Shown in pieces: positions 27,547 to 36,424 of a DNA stretch of 64,000 nt. The DNA comes from Arenicella chitinivorans. Lineage in GTDB: Bacteria; Pseudomonadota; Gammaproteobacteria; Arenicellales; Arenicellaceae. The stretch is from assembly GCF_014651515.1 (NCBI RefSeq), contig NZ_BMXA01000001.1, positions 248,001 to 312,000 on the forward strand, in the 5' to 3' direction. Below the pieces are notes generated by a model. The model saw only the letters and a program-made list of their open reading frames with translations, ran no database searches and was not told the origin of the DNA. Position 1 is the stretch's first letter; each line of letters begins with the position of its first letter. The translations under genes were made by a program, and so were the position numbers.

Positions 27547-29655
27547 ATGAAGAGAACTAAAATAGACAGGGCAATAGTCATGGCAGTCGCGGCGTTCGGA
27601 ACGACTCTAGCGGTGGAAGCCAGTGCCGAGCAGGTAGTATTAGAAGAAATTATTGTTACAGCGAGTAAACGCGAACAGAGCTTAGTTGATGTGCCAATGG
27701 CCATTTCAGCTATAACTGGTGATGAGTTAGAAACGCGAGGTATCGACACCATTCAAGACTTGTCATTCGCCGTGCCAGGGTTAACCATGCGTGAAGACGG
27801 CCCAGGTAGCTACCAGATTTTTCTACGTGGAATCGCCAATGCTCACGGCGGTGGTGCGCTTACCAGCATCTACCAAGATGAAATTCCCATGGCCCTAACA
27901 GGCTATGAGGTATTACCGACCCGAGTACTAGATCTAGAGCGAGTTGAAGTGCTCAAAGGTCCGCAGGGTACTCTTTATGGTCAAGGCGCTGTTGGTGGTG
28001 CAATTCGTTACATTACCAAGCGGCCGAACACTCACGAGTTTTCTGGCAGTTTGCAAGGTGATGCATACTCTGTTGCCGACGGCGATACTGGTTTAGGAGT
28101 GACAGCAATCCTGAACATGCCAGTAGTTGAGGATAAGTTCGCGGTTCGCGTGGTGGCTGATGTTAAAGATGGTGGTGGTTGGCAAGATCAGCCAGAGGCC
28201 GGAATCGAAGACGGTAATGGCGAAGACCTCTCAACCGTGCGTGTCAAAGCACTGTGGACACCAACAGATAGTTTAGATGTACTAGCAACGGTGGTTAAAT
28301 ACAACGCCGAGTATGAGCTTGGCCAAGGCTATGAGCAGCCTGATCGAACCGTCTATGTTCCAACTGACCCAGGCCTTACGTTGAAGCCAAAAGTTTGGGA
28401 CTATGATTTATATAACCTGGAAGTAACTTATGATCTTGGTTTTGCAGAACTGTTGAGTTCAACCTCCTATGCGGAGATGGATCTGGACTACCCATTTTCA
28501 TATTTTGGTGGGCCAGAAACTATTTATGGCGGAACACTCGCTGGCTACAGCAATCGAAATAACGTCGGAAGTCAGTTTGCTCAGGAGTTGCGCTTAGTTT
28601 CAAATGCTGACAGTCGCTTACAATGGACCGCTGGCATATTTTACCGCGACATGGAGGTGGACCTAAATATTCCTGAAGTAGTGACTGAGTTTGGGCCGGA
28701 TATTTTTGTCTCTTCTTACTACACACACGACACCTCCGAATCTTTGTCGGTATTTGCGGATATGTCATATCAGTTAACCGACAGACTGAATGTTGGCGTT
28801 GGTGCGCGTTACTTTGAAGATGATCAGACTCAGCTTATTGAAGGTTCCACAGGTGTTCAAGCAGGCTCATTTGATTCAGTCGATCCTCGAGTTTACCTCT
28901 CTTACAACTTAAGTGACGGTAAGAATATTTATGCCAGCGCAGCTAAGGGCTTTCGTAGTGGTGGCTTTAATGGCTTCGACTTCAATGGTGTTGAATTACC
29001 CGACTTCGACCCTGAGTCGCTTTGGAGTTATGAGCTAGGTTACAAAGCAAACTTGTTTGAAAACAAACTGTATTTTGATGCGGCGGTTTACTATACCGAG
29101 TACGACGAAATGCTGCGTCGGGGTCTAGTGTTTATTGAAGGTCGCGGTTTTGAAAGCTTTGTCAGTAATATCGGTAAGGTTGAAGTCGCAGGCTTTGAAG
29201 CGTCGATGAAGTGGCATGTAACAGATGCATTCTCATTTGATGCATCACTGGCGGTGATCGACGCCGAAGTCAAAGAAATTGGCGGCACCGACACAGCCAA
29301 CATCGTCGGTGACCCGATCGATTACGTGCCTGACTACAGTTATACCTTAGGTGCGATGTATAACTTTAATTGGTCCGCCGACAAACCGGGCTTCTTCCGC
29401 TTGGGTTATAGCTATCGCGACGAAATGCCATATGTGGATCGAACCAGTTTCTCTGTGGAGAACATCGGTCAGTTTTCTGATGCCATTGGTCTTTTAGACG
29501 CACGCTTAGGCATGACCATCGATGGGATTCGTCTTGAGTTATATGGTCAGAATCTCACCGATGTGAATAAGTACATTGACCCATATCATGCTTGGAACAA
29601 TGCTAATCGTACTCGTCCTCGTACGATTGGCCTAAGAGTCAGCTTCGATTTCTAA
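27547..29655 (+). CDS. TonB-dependent receptor (siderophore/small-molecule type)
   Basis: Outer-membrane receptor of 702 residues from the ATG at 27547 (a GTG at 27520 is also in frame). After a signal peptide ending EASA comes a TonB box EEIIVTASKREQ, a plug with VPMAISAITGDEL, LERVEVLKGPQGTLYGQGAVGG and a 22-stranded barrel ending in SFDF. This architecture is the shorter iron-complex or generic type, unlike the receptor at the window start. It lies 113 bp after the amidohydrolase pair and may import their substrate or product. Alternatively it may serve iron uptake with the PepSY proteins downstream. Confidence 0.9.
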   Translation: MKRTKIDRAIVMAVAAFGTTLAVEASAEQVVLEEIIVTASKREQSLVDVPMAISAITGDELETRGIDTIQDLSFAVPGLTMREDGPGSYQIFLRGIANAHGGGALTSIYQDEIPMALTGYEVLPTRVLDLERVEVLKGPQGTLYGQGAVGGAIRYITKRPNTHEFSGSLQGDAYSVADGDTGLGVTAILNMPVVEDKFAVRVVADVKDGGGWQDQPEAGIEDGNGEDLSTVRVKALWTPTDSLDVLATVVKYNAEYELGQGYEQPDRTVYVPTDPGLTLKPKVWDYDLYNLEVTYDLGFAELLSSTSYAEMDLDYPFSYFGGPETIYGGTLAGYSNRNNVGSQFAQELRLVSNADSRLQWTAGIFYRDMEVDLNIPEVVTEFGPDIFVSSYYTHDTSESLSVFADMSYQLTDRLNVGVGARYFEDDQTQLIEGSTGVQAGSFDSVDPRVYLSYNLSDGKNIYASAAKGFRSGGFNGFDFNGVELPDFDPESLWSYELGYKANLFENKLYFDAAVYYTEYDEMLRRGLVFIEGRGFESFVSNIGKVEVAGFEASMKWHVTDAFSFDASLAVIDAEVKEIGGTDTANIVGDPIDYVPDYSYTLGAMYNFNWSADKPGFFRLGYSYRDEMPYVDRTSFSVENIGQFSDAIGLLDARLGMTIDGIRLELYGQNLTDVNKYIDPYHAWNNANRTRPRTIGLRVSFDF

Positions 29656-30210
29656 CGTCCCCCCAAGGACTTCTCAAGTCGGCTAGCCATTGTAGTATGG
29701 ATAGTCGGCTTGAGAATGTTGACCTGTTCAATCAACAGCTATTTCCTCATCTTAAGTTAGCGGCGTATTCCGCATCTGCTAGGCAAGGATCGCCGAGAGT
29801 CGAGTTGCCTTCTTTGGTAGTCCGTCAGTAACGCTGTTATTAGTGGCCTGCGCTGAATACAAACTCAACCGAGCATTGTGCTGAACCTCGGTAGAGTAAT
29901 GCTCATATGTATGTTCTTTCTGTTCGCGTCGTCGGAGTCCGTGCTGAGCGGCTAGATTGTCAAGGTGAATAAAAGACTAAATCCTTAGCGTTGCTCTGGA
30001 TGCCATTATTCGGAACACGGAACACGGAACACGTCGATAGATTGTGTTTGAATGATCGATCTAGCGAGCGCCTATCCTGCTAGCAATTGAACCTTATGTG
30101 CGGCATAGACTGGGTGTTTATTGCTTCGGCCTCGACGGCTTAGTGTCCCGACGTGTACGAACCGTCGTGATATATCGGCCTGGCACGGCTCTATCGTTAC
30201 CGATTATTAG
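29656..30210. other. Non-coding region with hairpin and short tandem repeat
   Basis: No credible gene is visible in these 555 bp. At about 29671-29716 an inverted repeat of 15 bp (TTCTCAAGTCGGCTA versus TAGTCGGCTTGAGAA, two G-U type pairs) forms a hairpin just after the TonB receptor; it lacks a T tract but may terminate transcription. At 30011-30031 the unit CGGAACA is repeated three times. The region lies between convergent genes, so no promoter is required. Confidence 0.5.
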
Positions 30211-31335
30211 CTACGAATTCTGTTGGTATGCGCGGCCTTTTAAGCCTCGCGCCAATGCGTAAAAGAACACTCTAAGTGATAGTGCTGTGGTGAGTAAACC
30301 AACCAAAAACACCCAGAACTGGCTGGCTGCCCCGAGTATTCGCCCGCTATGCAGCGGTAATTGGGTGAAGTAAAACAGGTCGCCAGCAGTTCCCTGAGCA
30401 GGTGTTTTACTTGCGACAATGCGGCCGTCGACACCGCTCAGGTACAGCCAATTGTTGCCCATTCCGCTGGGGTCTCGATTGCCAAAAGCCATTCCATAGA
30501 AGTTATATGCTCGGCTGTAAAACAGCTCGCCAATAGGCTGCGACCAGTCGCGTTGTGCGCCTACGACTGTGGCGACGTTAAAGGCATCGGTATAACTGAG
30601 ATTGCGGTCGCCAAAATCTTGTTCAGCTTTGCTGCCATATTCTTCATACACACTGGGTTTAACCGGTGAGAAAACAGAGGTGATGGGTTTGAAGATCTCA
30701 GCTGAAAAATTCATTGCGATGCTACTGATGGACAATGGCAGCATGATCAATGCGACGATTATCGTTGCAGGCGCTGACAGTGATAGCCAAGGCACTCCTT
30801 TTTTCACAATCAAGGCGCGCACCAGCAGACTCAAACAGGCGAGTAACCATAAACAGGCAACCACGCCGACTAATTGAAACCCGCGTGCCCCGGGTATGGT
30901 TAAGGAGTGGTGAAGCTCATACAGGTAGTTGACCAAATTTTCTGGTTCAAAACAGCATTTACCCCATGACCGAGCGCCAATGATTTCAGCATTGCTGGGG
31001 TCGACATAGTAATAGTTGTATTCAAGCTTACGTTCTACTTGGTCGCTTGAGGACGCACGTTGAGAAACCGCTAACATACTACTTCGCCCCGGTTCCTCAG
31101 CGACTTGTTGGTACCAAACTTCGGCACTTGGAACCTGTGCCTCGAAAAGGGCGATGACGTCCGCCGGCGGCATCATCGGCGCTTCGTTATTGGTTTGATA
31201 AAAGTTGGGGTTTAGCCACTCATCGATCTCATAGTAATAGGCCTGTACGCTACCGGTTACGGCGGCAATAACAAGTAAAAATGCGGTTGTGGCGCAGGCT
31301 AGCCAGTAGGTACGAGTGAGTATTAATTTGACCAT
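30211..31335 (-). CDS. PepSY-associated membrane protein, copy 1
   Basis: Inner-membrane protein of 374 residues with an N-terminal helix (about 8-32), a periplasmic PepSY-like region, a WGKCCFEP segment, a helix pair at about 155-178 and 188-210, and a C-terminal helix at about 338-362. PepSY-TM proteins often accompany TonB receptors and reduce ferric siderophores at the inner membrane. LHH in YELHHSLTIPGARG is a plausible haem or metal site, and LPLHSGRILG is a family hallmark. It is transcribed toward the TonB receptor at 27547. A second member of the family is at 36425. Confidence 0.82.
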   Translation of the reverse strand: MVKLILTRTYWLACATTAFLLVIAAVTGSVQAYYYEIDEWLNPNFYQTNNEAPMMPPADVIALFEAQVPSAEVWYQQVAEEPGRSSMLAVSQRASSSDQVERKLEYNYYYVDPSNAEIIGARSWGKCCFEPENLVNYLYELHHSLTIPGARGFQLVGVVACLWLLACLSLLVRALIVKKGVPWLSLSAPATIIVALIMLPLSISSIAMNFSAEIFKPITSVFSPVKPSVYEEYGSKAEQDFGDRNLSYTDAFNVATVVGAQRDWSQPIGELFYSRAYNFYGMAFGNRDPSGMGNNWLYLSGVDGRIVASKTPAQGTAGDLFYFTQLPLHSGRILGAASQFWVFLVGLLTTALSLRVFFYALARGLKGRAYQQNS

Positions 31336-31585
31336 GCTTGTTCTCCAGTTTACCGACAGTCAGTGTGGCTGTTGTAGGCTTTAGTATGCCTGGTTTGACG
31401 AATTTCTCAGGTGTGAATTTGTCACCAATGGTGTGCGATTAAGCAACTACCTGATACAGCTCATCTCTCTATACTGACAACTTATAACTTCCCAGCCGGT
31501 AAGCTAAAACACACCGAAACATTTGGTGAATGTGAGTTGCGCGGCTGAACGCTTAGATGGGTTTGATCGAGAGAGGAGACTGTCT

Positions 31586-32155
31586 GTGTTTGTCTACCAA
31601 AAAAGTGTGCCTGAATTAGGGCAGTTTTCACTTCGTCCGTATTGCAATACCGCGGATGCAACGTTAATTCATGCTTGGGTGAATGCCGCGCACGCTAAAT
31701 TTTGGATGTTGCAGAACACCAGTGTGGAGCAGGTGGCAATGGAGTACGAAAAAATATTGGCTACCCAAAACACTCAGGTCTTCATTGGCTGCTTTGACCA
31801 AGTTCCAGTGTTCTTATTTGAGTTTTATAATGCTGAGCTCGATGATGTCGCCGAGTACTATGAAGCTCAGCAAGGCGATTACGGCATGCATATTCTTGTT
31901 GCACCGACACAAACCCCGTTGCCTAAGTTCACTTGGCATGTGTTCAAATTTATCCTTGAGTTTATTTTTTCTCACGCGCAAGTGCAGCGAGTCGTGGTTG
32001 AGCCGGATGCGGATAATTCAAAAATCCACGCCTTGAACCTAAAAGCAGGTTTTTGCTACCAAGGCGTAGTCGAGATGCCGACAAAGCGCGCGCAGTTGGC
32101 ATTTTGTAGTCGCGACGACTTCCGCTCGGCTGTCGCCGAAGAGGCTAAATCATGA
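31586..32155 (+). CDS. IucB-like GNAT acyltransferase (siderophore type)
   Basis: Acyl-CoA N/O-acyltransferase of about 189 residues. The GTG at 31586 has an excellent ribosome site (GAGAGGAG, 7-bp spacing); a TTG at 31523 would add 21 residues. The RPYCNTADATLIHAWVN start, the FEFYNAELDDVAEYY segment and the PDADNSKIHALNLKAGF motif match the acyltransferases that acetylate N-hydroxylysine or related amines in hydroxamate siderophores. No siderophore synthetase or hydroxylase is in the window, so its role is open. It lies 46 bp upstream of the amidase gene and may be co-transcribed. Confidence 0.8.
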   Translation: MFVYQKSVPELGQFSLRPYCNTADATLIHAWVNAAHAKFWMLQNTSVEQVAMEYEKILATQNTQVFIGCFDQVPVFLFEFYNAELDDVAEYYEAQQGDYGMHILVAPTQTPLPKFTWHVFKFILEFIFSHAQVQRVVVEPDADNSKIHALNLKAGFCYQGVVEMPTKRAQLAFCSRDDFRSAVAEEAKS

Positions 32156-32201
32156 CTAAATTCTTCTACCGAACTGTTTTGTCAAATTCGGTGCACAAGC
32201 A

Positions 32202-33641
32202 ATGAATTTTAGTCAGTATGCTGATTGTGACGGGCTTACGTTAGCGCAGTCTGTAAAGGCCGGCGAGATCGATCCACAGCAATTGCTCGAGCTTGCGTAC
32301 CAACTTGTTGCTCAGCTCAATGAACCATTAAACGCCTTCGTGTCGGTGCAAACCGAATCAGCATCAGAGCAAAGTCGCAACCTAAATTATGCCGCTGAGT
32401 TTGCTGGCGTTCCATTGGCGATGAAGGATTGCGTGGGCTATGTCAACGGTGTGGCGCGCGACTTCGGCAGTCGCTTGGCTCGCGGTACCGTGATCGACTT
32501 CGATGCTGAGGTCGTCAAGCGCTACAAGGCGGCGGGCCTTATTCCCATGGGTACTACCAATGTGCCGGAGTTTTCATCATCGCTGACCACAGAGTCGCAA
32601 CTGCATGGGCCATGCCGTAATCCATGGGACGCAAGCCGTTCTAGCGGTGGCTCAGGTGGCGGCGGTGGGGCAGCAGTCGCAGCAGGCATCATTCCAATTG
32701 CGTATGGCAACGATGGCGCCGGTTCAATTCGTGTACCTGCGTCATGCAATGGGGTATTTGGCTTAAAGCCGAGTCGAGGGCGGGTTCCAACTGGTCCAAC
32801 GGACGGCGAGTTTTGGTATGGATTGATGACACATCATGCCATTACTCGTAGCGTGCGAGACAGCGCTCTCATGTTAGATATTAGTGGTGGCGTCGATACC
32901 GGCGCGCCGTATACTGCGCCGCCTAAGAAGCGTCCTTACTTACAAGAGGTGAGTGCAGCTCCGCAGCGCCTCAGAGTTGCGGTGTGCGATGGTCGCGCCC
33001 AAGGGATTAACGTGCACCCAGATTGCCTAGCCGCGCTGGATGAGACCACAACATTGCTGAGTGATCTTGGCCATGACGTGGTAAACGCCTCTGTTGATTA
33101 CAGCGCACAAGAGTTACATCACAACGTGACCACGATGTTAGCGGTCTCGATGGCGGCAGAGGTCCAGCAGACAGCCATCGACAGGTGCCGAGAAATTGAT
33201 CACACAACGGTCGAGCGTTGTAACCTCGCGCTTTACCATCGAGGCTTGGCGACAAGTGGCGTTGATTTATCTAAGGCGCTGCAATTTCGCACTGATTTAG
33301 GTCGGCGTTTGGGCGCTTTTATGCAGGACTGGGATGTCATGCTGACACCAACCTTAGCGCAACCGCCAATCAAGTTGGGGGTACTGGATGCGAACTCAGG
33401 CGATCTTGACGCGTATCTTGAGCAAATGTGGCGCTACTGTCCCTTCACGCCGTTGGCGAATGTGACAGGCGTACCCGCAATGAGCGTGCCACTGTGTTGG
33501 AACCCACGCAATTTACCGATCGGCATGATGTTTACCGCTGCGTATGGTGGTGAGGATACATTGTTCCGTTTAGCTGGCGAACTCGAGGCCGCCCGCCCGT
33601 GGCGTGATAAACATCCGCCGTTAAGCGCCTGGTCGGTGTAG
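32202..33641 (+). CDS. Amidase-signature hydrolase, NylA-like
   Basis: Cytoplasmic amidase of 479 residues; the characterised 6-aminohexanoate-cyclic-dimer hydrolase NylA has about 490. The Ser-cisSer-Lys triad is readable: K75 (AMKDC), S151 (SSGGSGGGGG) and S175 (GNDGAGSIRVP), with the usual 24-residue spacing between the two serines. Blocks such as TTNVPEF, CRNPWDASRSSGGS and VFGLKPSRGRVPTGP follow the NylA pattern closely. The region PIGMMFTAAYGGEDTLFRLAGELEAARPW closes the fold. Cyclic or linear amides are plausible substrates. It could also be a generic amidase; the neighbours at 40-50 kb make the NylA idea worth testing. Confidence 0.87.
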   Translation: MNFSQYADCDGLTLAQSVKAGEIDPQQLLELAYQLVAQLNEPLNAFVSVQTESASEQSRNLNYAAEFAGVPLAMKDCVGYVNGVARDFGSRLARGTVIDFDAEVVKRYKAAGLIPMGTTNVPEFSSSLTTESQLHGPCRNPWDASRSSGGSGGGGGAAVAAGIIPIAYGNDGAGSIRVPASCNGVFGLKPSRGRVPTGPTDGEFWYGLMTHHAITRSVRDSALMLDISGGVDTGAPYTAPPKKRPYLQEVSAAPQRLRVAVCDGRAQGINVHPDCLAALDETTTLLSDLGHDVVNASVDYSAQELHHNVTTMLAVSMAAEVQQTAIDRCREIDHTTVERCNLALYHRGLATSGVDLSKALQFRTDLGRRLGAFMQDWDVMLTPTLAQPPIKLGVLDANSGDLDAYLEQMWRYCPFTPLANVTGVPAMSVPLCWNPRNLPIGMMFTAAYGGEDTLFRLAGELEAARPWRDKHPPLSAWSV

Positions 33642-33752
33642 CAGTATGTGTGTAATGCCAATCCGATATCGGACCACCATATGCCTGCGCACCTGTGTCG
33701 TCGCGCGGAAAGTAATCGTTCGGTTTTCAACACTCCTTCAATTAGGTAAGAC

Positions 33753-34205
33753 ATGAATATCTTTAAAACTGTACTGAGTTATAAGCCTCGCTTGCACCAC
33801 GACCGTAGTCGAGGTTTCGTGTTTTCTGCGCTGCTGGTCGGCAGCCTTTTCTCCTCTATTAACGTCGCTAGCGTTGAGCCGAGTGAGTTACAAACGGCGT
33901 GGAGCGGTGCATGGACCGATGGGGAAGGCGGAGATATCTCGGTGCGGGTAGATGGCCAGTTTCTGACTGTTTCTGGTCGTGATGTCTACTCTGTATACCA
34001 GACTACGTGTTTGTTGTCAGCAGATCGTAAGCAGGCTAATTGCCAAGGTGATGGGGTTCAAATGCGCTCTGGGAACCGGTTTTTATACCGCAGTGAATGG
34101 ACATTGACGCCAGCGGGGATCAATGAAAAGTGGGTCGCCGATTTAGCCAGGGAGCAACTCCAAGGTGAGCTTACCTTTACGCGTGACTCTGAGGTATCGC
34201 GTTAA
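33753..34205 (+). CDS. Small exported protein of unknown function
   Basis: Protein of 150 residues with an N-terminal hydrophobic segment (about 24-41, FVFSALLVGSLFSSINVASV) preceded by basic residues, so it is probably exported or membrane-anchored. The mature part is a short beta-rich domain (AWSGAWTDGEGGDISVRVDG, with two Cys that could form a disulphide). I do not recognise a family. It starts a plausible operon with the porin, the small outer-membrane protein and the second PepSY protein, all on the plus strand. Confidence 0.65.
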   Translation: MNIFKTVLSYKPRLHHDRSRGFVFSALLVGSLFSSINVASVEPSELQTAWSGAWTDGEGGDISVRVDGQFLTVSGRDVYSVYQTTCLLSADRKQANCQGDGVQMRSGNRFLYRSEWTLTPAGINEKWVADLAREQLQGELTFTRDSEVSR

Positions 34206-34264
34206 GTGGTTGGGATTTGCAATCACTAATGATGATCAAGAACAATTTTTAACAGGTTTTCGCT

Positions 34265-35647
34265 ATGTACAGAAACATATCCACACACGTCATTTTAGTG
34301 CTTTCTTTAATTTCAGGATGTCCAGTTGTGGCCGTGGCAGAAGACAGCCTGGCGGATATTCGGGCTCTGGTGAATGCGCAGGAACGTCAGTTAAACGAAC
34401 TCAAGGCTAGGCTAGCCCGGCTTGAGGCCGTCGCTGCTACAGGATTAAAAGTGGGATCTAAAGAGGACTCTAAAGTCGGAGCTGTCACAGGGGCAACCAA
34501 ACCCGTGGTTAGCCCAGCAAGTGGCGCTATGGCTTGGGCTGGGGCATCGCCTCAGTTTAGTCAGCCAGAAAGTGAATCGCAATTTAAGTTTCGTGGTAAA
34601 TTTCAAACCGAAATTATGGCGACCCGCAGTGATATTGAGACAACTGACTATGGCCGAGCCAGCGAGATTCGGCGAGTTAGATTAGGCGCTCAAGGTGCAT
34701 TTTCCCCATCGCTAGACTATGTGGCTGAGTTGGATTTTGGTGGTGACAAAATAGGCTACGAGGATATTTTTGTTCGATATCGAATGAGTGATCACACGGC
34801 GATTCGCTTAGGGCACCATGAAGCTTCGGTTTCACTCGATGACGAAACCAGCGACTCAAATCACAGCTTCTTGGAGCGCTCGCTGCATAACTCACTAAGC
34901 TTAGGGCGTTCGGTAGGGCTAGGGTTTGAAACCCAGGGCCAACGTTGGTCGCTCAACGCAGGTTTGTTCGGTCAGTCTCAGCTCGACACGGAAGTGGGTG
35001 AGAGTGAAGGCTGGAAGGCGGCCACACGGCTTATGTGGACGCCGCTGCACAACTCGAATCATACTTGGCATCTTGGTGCAGCGAGCTATTACGTGTCACT
35101 TGGTGAGGAAGATTATCGGGTCTCGGCACGCCCGGAGAGTCATCAGTTAGCTGCGCTATTTGATACTGGCGAACATGCCGCTAATGACGTGAAATACGTT
35201 GGTTTGGAAGCGGCGTTTCAGCATCATAGCCTGCTGTTCCAAGCTGAATTTGGCGAGCAAACAGTGGATTACACGCAGTTGGATGAGTCACGTTTTGTGA
35301 CCGGCTATGCGCAAGCGGCTTGGTTAATCAGTGGCGAGCAACGCAACTATGACCGCAGTCGCGGAAAATTCGGCGGTGTTGTACCAGCGACTAGCTGGGG
35401 CGAGGGCGGTAAGGGTGCGCTCGAGCTAGCATTGCGCAGCAGCCACATGGATCTCGTCAGTGGAGATATTAGCGGTGGTAAGGGGTCGACACTTTCTGTG
35501 GGATTGAATTGGTACCCAAAATCATTTCTAAGATTGTCGGCTAATTGGGTTCACTTTGAGATTGATAACAGTCTCGAAGTGTTACCCCAAGGGTATGCCA
35601 CACACAAAGGCAATGCCTTTGCCGTACGCAGTCAGGTTACGTGGTAA
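34265..35647 (+). CDS. OprO/OprP-type porin (phosphate-selective porin family)
   Basis: Outer-membrane channel of 460 residues. A signal peptide (ending VAVAED) is followed by a coiled-coil stretch LADIRALVNAQERQLNELKA, as in many marine porins of this family, then a 16-strand-type barrel: FRGKFQTEIMATRSD, DYVAELDFGGDKIGYEDIFVRY, and the C-terminal strand FAVRSQVTW ending in an aromatic residue. Members are anion-selective (phosphate, polyphosphate) or general. Gaps to its neighbours are short (59 bp and 6 bp), supporting an operon with the following barrel protein and PepSY gene. Confidence 0.88.
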   Translation: MYRNISTHVILVLSLISGCPVVAVAEDSLADIRALVNAQERQLNELKARLARLEAVAATGLKVGSKEDSKVGAVTGATKPVVSPASGAMAWAGASPQFSQPESESQFKFRGKFQTEIMATRSDIETTDYGRASEIRRVRLGAQGAFSPSLDYVAELDFGGDKIGYEDIFVRYRMSDHTAIRLGHHEASVSLDDETSDSNHSFLERSLHNSLSLGRSVGLGFETQGQRWSLNAGLFGQSQLDTEVGESEGWKAATRLMWTPLHNSNHTWHLGAASYYVSLGEEDYRVSARPESHQLAALFDTGEHAANDVKYVGLEAAFQHHSLLFQAEFGEQTVDYTQLDESRFVTGYAQAAWLISGEQRNYDRSRGKFGGVVPATSWGEGGKGALELALRSSHMDLVSGDISGGKGSTLSVGLNWYPKSFLRLSANWVHFEIDNSLEVLPQGYATHKGNAFAVRSQVTW

Positions 35648-35653
35648 AGATAA

Positions 35654-36370
35654 TTGATTGACTGCACAAGTCAACAAAGGTTTGGCCCCGCCTTGCTCCG
35701 CTATGTGTTGTTTTGCGCTGTTCTGCATTGGAATGATGTTTTAGCTGATGTGGAGACCAAACCAGCGTTCGAATTTGGTATTGAAAAGCATAGCAAGTAT
35801 GTCTCTCAAGCCAGAGACAACCTCGATAGCGGAGGTTTGATCTCAGTTCAAGCTGCGATGAATTGGCAACCGCTTAGCACTAGCATTTGGTTTGGCGATA
35901 GCGATAGCGGATCGTACCAAGAACTCAACTTCGGTATAACTCACGATTTTGAATTGGGTGTGGCGAACGTGTCTCTTGGGTATACACGCTTGATATTCCT
36001 GGACACAGGCGAAGCCGACAATGAGTTTAGCCTCAGCGTCAGCGCTGACCGTGATTTTTGGATTGTTCCCCGCGTCGACTACACCTATTCAACGCAAGCC
36101 GCAGCCGGCGTGGTCGAGCTGTTTCTAAGTTCTGAGTTTGATCTCGGCTCAGAGTCAATTAGTGTCGAGCCATATCTCATGCAGGGCTTCGATTTTGGCT
36201 TTGCAGGGCAGGAAAACTACTCACAGGCAGGGGTAAACGCGAACTGGACACTTTCTGAGGTCGCTAGTGTGTTCGCCAGCGCTAACCGCAGTTGGTTGGC
36301 TAACCCAAAGGGGCATGCACTACCAACCGGTCAAACTTGGATTACGGTAGGTTTGTCGGCGGAATTTTAG
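35654..36370 (+). CDS. Small outer-membrane beta-barrel protein, unknown
   Basis: Protein of 238 residues from a TTG start six bases after the porin stop; a GTG about 15 codons in is an alternative. A hydrophobic leader ends near DVLADVETKP. The body alternates polar and aromatic residues in amphipathic strands (FEFGIEKHSKYVSQ, LISVQAAMNWQPLSTSIWFG) and the C-terminus ends in SAEF, the outer-membrane insertion pattern. It resembles TorF-type putative porins but I cannot assign a family firmly. Confidence 0.7.
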   Translation: MIDCTSQQRFGPALLRYVLFCAVLHWNDVLADVETKPAFEFGIEKHSKYVSQARDNLDSGGLISVQAAMNWQPLSTSIWFGDSDSGSYQELNFGITHDFELGVANVSLGYTRLIFLDTGEADNEFSLSVSADRDFWIVPRVDYTYSTQAAAGVVELFLSSEFDLGSESISVEPYLMQGFDFGFAGQENYSQAGVNANWTLSEVASVFASANRSWLANPKGHALPTGQTWITVGLSAEF

Positions 36371-36424
36371 CGGCGTACTGCGGCAGCGAAAGTAATAAAT
36401 TGAATTTAGGTGATGAGGTTATCC

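Noticed and set aside
30011-30031. Three CGGAACA repeats as the start of a CRISPR array
   Set aside because: The units are 7 bp and adjacent, without spacers, and no cas gene is near.
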